21,836 bases of DNA, taken from the NCBI GenBank assembly GCA_041687095.1, contig JAWLCQ010000069.1:1-21836 (forward strand). Reading direction: 5' to 3'. A program made the position numbers and the translations under genes. This document shows positions 20,301 through 21,836 of this stretch, piece after piece. This stretch comes from JAWLCQ01 sp041687095 (GTDB lineage: Bacteria > Planctomycetota > Phycisphaerae > SM23-33). The stretch's first letter is position 1. Each line of letters opens with the position of its first letter. Under the pieces are notes generated by a model. It had not been told where the DNA came from and searched no databases. It saw nothing but the letters and a program-made list of their open reading frames with translations.

Positions 20301-21422
20301 TGGGACGAGATGGGCCCGACGTGGCGGTCGCAGAACATCGCGGCCGGGGAGGCCTACCTCCGCGACCCCGCCGACGTGGGCGAGAAGGAGGTGCCCTGGC
20401 AGGACACGTTCCTGACGACGACGCAGCGGGGCATGTTCAAACGCCTCGCCCGCGTCTTCCAAACCGAGGGCGTCCCGCAGCGGCAGCACCTGTGGGCGAA
20501 CAACGCCTCGACGGCGTTCGAGTCCTACGCCTGGGACTGCCGCCTCGTCGAGGACTGCTCCAGCGACCATCGCTCGCGGGACATCGACAACGTGCTGGGC
20601 TTCCCGGACTCGCTGTTCACGCTGCACGCCCACGCGTACACGGGCATGATCGCCCGCCTCGTGCCCCCCGTCACGCACACGGGCGGACGCCTCACGCCCG
20701 GGACCCCGGGCAACATCTCCAACCCGGGGGACGACCGGCGCCTCGACCGCCAGCTCATCGGGCGCTCGCTGCTGCATGACATCGGGTTCCAGCCGGTCGG
20801 CGTGCACGGGCGGCTGCAGCACAATGAGCAGGCGGTGCGGCTGCTCAACGCGCTGATCGAGTTCGGGTACTTCGCCGATGACGGGCTCACGGAGATCATC
20901 CCGCACTGGCGGTCAAAGCCCTACGTGCAGTACGGGGAGACGTTCGACGCCGACGAGGGGTTCGAGGTCGCCAAGGCCAACCCGTACGACCGCGTGTACG
21001 TCACCGTCTACCGAAGGCCCCTGGAACGCACCGTGACGGACAAGGACGGGAACCCGCGCGTCCGCCGCGGGGTGCAGGCGATCTTCGTGATCATGAACGA
21101 GACGGGTGGGCCCATCCGCGAGCGGCTGATTATCACCAATCCCCAGCGGATCTTCGGCGGGACCAACCGCCTGACCAATGCGGAGATCGTCGACACCCGC
21201 TACGACCTGACGAAGATCGACGGGCTGGTGAAGGGCGGCGACTGGCGGAGGGACAACCTGCTGGGCCGGGGGCACGACTTCCCGGCCCTGCTGGACCTCG
21301 AAGACAAAGGCGCCATCAAGGCCGCCTCCAGCAAGGGCCGCCCGGGCGTGGAGATCTACGGGCCCATCCACGTCCCGTACCATGACTACCGGGTGGTGTA
21401 CGGGTACTGGCTGGGGGAGTGA
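17367..21422 (+). CDS. Large secreted protein with CBM9-like domain and putative glycoside hydrolase region
   Basis: This is a 1351-residue exported protein. The signal peptide runs to about AHA at 32-34. Residues about 52-285 form a carbohydrate-binding family 9-like beta-sandwich (TPPTIDGKMTDKEWEDA, LQVYACYDAENVYFAY, WDDHVELEIRPY). Residues about 290-560 hold Ig-like segments. From about 560 to 830 a beta-rich region (FVPWYFLGSGDRGFTWIADSDERWTLD) resembles the N-terminal part of GH123/DUF6067-type proteins. The region to about 1200 looks like a catalytic barrel, with an aromatic-acidic patch GWWWDEM at 976-982; D980 or E981 are candidate acids by inference. A C-terminal beta domain follows. 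It probably acts on extracellular or periplasmic polysaccharide, but the substrate is unknown. ATG 17367 has GAGGAG ten bases upstream. No partner transporter is adjacent on this strand. Confidence 0.8.
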   Translation: MPTPLTLTASHRCLFAAALFALAAAFLPAVPAHAADTPTSSGEVSTLDEPVFRIPRTATPPTIDGKMTDKEWEDASALTGFWYDYYLNHFYYLAPHQTNLQVYACYDAENVYFAYTSPVYPEDSWLRALGRYPDVVSHPQYGNLWDDHVELEIRPYPENARGFELGLFKWIINPIGTLSDQCWSITEGDGFKYQSQAKVASHTDGKRWIVEIAIPLESLRFGNYAGTDDKGAPIVMLPPPDGTAWRVWFTRAIGGNGNFFNACDAHMWNVTKMKMILDAQAPSFQVNELGPIMDDILDVEITVKNHNTRSETVRVGFFVENAEGAIYSSYDDKQMPGGLLELVPGEVKRLRLKKKFPGVTREGNTLWFDVRSAGTPAKPLFQTRLVNFHSMEGGAFNAGEGMLIPFRFRRVDIVAKLRPPRKDFDFWYAYSFYKSRIAAVVDKGIYGASDEAVTAVEAQLTVTESEGAQREIARSVEPFRRDHATFLLPLPSDMNSGKYRVNVLLFDRNKRIVGEVSPEPFYKGTYPWVQNDIGKQDVVWEPFTPLAVREGDAEAPGGFETLKHRFTLDPSGLPAQIYIKPDVRDLPLERRRGKDPLKNVTDAELIELGRGPQLRAPIRLEAIVNGQRLPATVVEPAKLVRKWQSELQYVSKLRVGPLDVALDIQYDCDGSMTVRLNYGGGSADAPAQVEGLELLADLAGQYTIGNSDASAEIMVGVDRRECSLPEGEGVVWDSAALELPPLYYTHFVPWYFLGSGDRGFTWIADSDERWTLDRDSSAMRVSRDKAGQVTWAVAFVNHAAALPPSADRTLEFTLLTHPAKPKPIGFRRMAWFQLGDVQSHITWPTPKWGTDEEFAAGWRQASGAPKDLPDSARATYGKTDPPWNRWYHLRGDVAAIPSIIQNAMNGDLFGRMGPVTPVQRVKRIVDGEEKWVDMDVTRGAAQGEWSGGGMCNMGQAWQDLFVWNWSRLIRLGRYHGWWWDEMGPTWRSQNIAAGEAYLRDPADVGEKEVPWQDTFLTTTQRGMFKRLARVFQTEGVPQRQHLWANNASTAFESYAWDCRLVEDCSSDHRSRDIDNVLGFPDSLFTLHAHAYTGMIARLVPPVTHTGGRLTPGTPGNISNPGDDRRLDRQLIGRSLLHDIGFQPVGVHGRLQHNEQAVRLLNALIEFGYFADDGLTEIIPHWRSKPYVQYGETFDADEGFEVAKANPYDRVYVTVYRRPLERTVTDKDGNPRVRRGVQAIFVIMNETGGPIRERLIITNPQRIFGGTNRLTNAEIVDTRYDLTKIDGLVKGGDWRRDNLLGRGHDFPALLDLEDKGAIKAASSKGRPGVEIYGPIHVPYHDYRVVYGYWLGE

Positions 21423-21439
21423 GCGGGGCTGGGGGGAAC

Positions 21440-21539
21440 NNNNNNNNNNNNNNNNNNNNNNNNNNNNNNNNNNNNNNNNNNNNNNNNNNNNNNNNNNNNN
21501 NNNNNNNNNNNNNNNNNNNNNNNNNNNNNNNNNNNNNNN
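21440..21539. other. Scaffold gap of 100 N
   Basis: Exactly 100 undetermined bases, the conventional length for a gap of unknown size. The flanking left sequence ends GGGGGGAAC, which matches the 7-bp repeat unit to the right. The real gap is therefore probably more of the same microsatellite. Confidence 0.97.
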
Positions 21540-21695
21540 CAGGAACCAGGAACCAGGAACCAGGAACCAGGAACCAGGAACCAGGAACCAGGAACCAGGA
21601 ACCAGGAACCAGGAACCAGGAACCAGGAACCAGGAACCAGGAACCGGGAACCAGGAACCGGGAACCGGGAACCGGGAACCAGGAACCGGGAACCA
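21540..21695. repeat. 7-bp microsatellite, AGGAACC units, about 22 copies visible
   Basis: The array is a pure AGGAACC repeat for about 15 units, then a mix of AGGAACC and GGGAACC towards its right end. It is open to the left because the assembly gap interrupts it. It is head-to-tail without spacers. Translated on the minus strand it reads as repeated GSWFLVP, which is a product of the repeat and not evidence for a gene. Confidence 0.95.
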
Positions 21696-21836
21696 GAAGA
21701 AACAGCGTGTTTCCACGGGGAATGCCCACGGGACGCTGTTCGTCCCGTGGGACGACCTGGGGCAGCGGTTGGGCCAACTCGCGCGCAAGCGGGTGCCGTG
21801 GCGTGCGGAGCGAAGCGGAGCAGTCACGTCAAACTA
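21696..21836. other. Terminal non-coding stretch with a perfect hairpin
   Basis: I see no supportable gene here. CCCACGGGACG (21725-21735) and CGTCCCGTGGG (21741-21751) form an 11-bp perfect stem with a CTGTT loop. A short quasi-repeat GGAGCGAAGCGGAGC is near 21805-21820. The window ends before any following gene can be judged. Confidence 0.6.

Noticed and set aside
17289..20906. 1205-codon open frame on the minus strand
   Set aside because: It lies opposite the 1351-residue secreted protein. Long antisense frames are expected from high-GC codon bias, and the product is low-complexity without any domain.
21540..21695. Repeat protein with GSWFLVP units on the minus strand
   Set aside because: It is a direct translation of a 7-bp microsatellite that has no start, no ribosome site and runs into the assembly gap.
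21722..21836. Small plus-strand gene at the window end
   Set aside because: The frames are short, lack a convincing ribosome site and overlap a perfect hairpin.

Overview
The window is GC-rich, gene-dense bacterial DNA, probably one scaffold of a metagenome-assembled or draft genome, because it contains a 100-base run of N at 21440-21539. The best guess for the host is Planctomycetota (Phycisphaerae-like) or a relative in the PVC group. The reasons are a Minf_1886-family protein, a large secreted CBM9-like/glycoside-hydrolase-like protein, a URO-D-like protein, and intergenic spaces full of short palindromic and microsatellite-like repeats. The lineage is inferred; there is no rRNA or other decisive marker here.

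Layout. Bases 1-444 are non-coding: a paired palindrome, a 32-bp tandem repeat and a sigma70-like promoter lead into lysA (445-1725, +). A minus-strand pair follows: a cyclophilin-like-fold protein (1913-2290) and a small lipoprotein (2473-2871) with its own promoter and a palindrome at the predicted start site. A plus-strand run then carries a HAD phosphatase (3099-3758), a URO-D-superfamily protein (3871-4950) and ketol-acid reductoisomerase ilvC (5042-6139, own promoter).

From 6275 to 16681 every gene is on the minus strand. Read in transcription order they are: an outer-membrane-like protein (16681-15725), a YihY/BrkB membrane protein (15360-14503), a CUT2-type sugar ABC importer (ATPase 14349-12607, permease 12610-11354, lipoprotein binding protein 11258-10263), metG (10216-8654), a Minf_1886 protein coupled to a small proline-rich one-helix protein (8524-7815), a periplasmic N-acetylmuramoyl-L-alanine amidase (7746-6781) and a HicB-HicA toxin-antitoxin pair (6714-6275). 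Several pairs share ATGA stop/start overlaps (ATPase/permease, Minf_1886/small protein, hicB/hicA). The plus strand then carries one 1351-residue secreted protein (17367-21422), followed by the gap and a 7-bp microsatellite.

The most unusual layer is the repeats. At least eight sequence families of palindromes or short tandem repeats occupy the spaces between genes. One is a 214-bp element with 16-bp inverted ends and exact 8-bp flanking direct repeats (15391-15620), which looks like a MITE with IS66-type ends. Two other palindromic elements lie inside the ABC importer genes, 141 bp in the ATPase linker and 69 bp near the permease N terminus. Both lengths are multiples of three and both keep the reading frame. 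A further palindrome ends exactly where the Shine-Dalgarno sequence of the URO-D-like gene begins. Together they suggest a repeat load that is partly taken into coding and regulatory roles.
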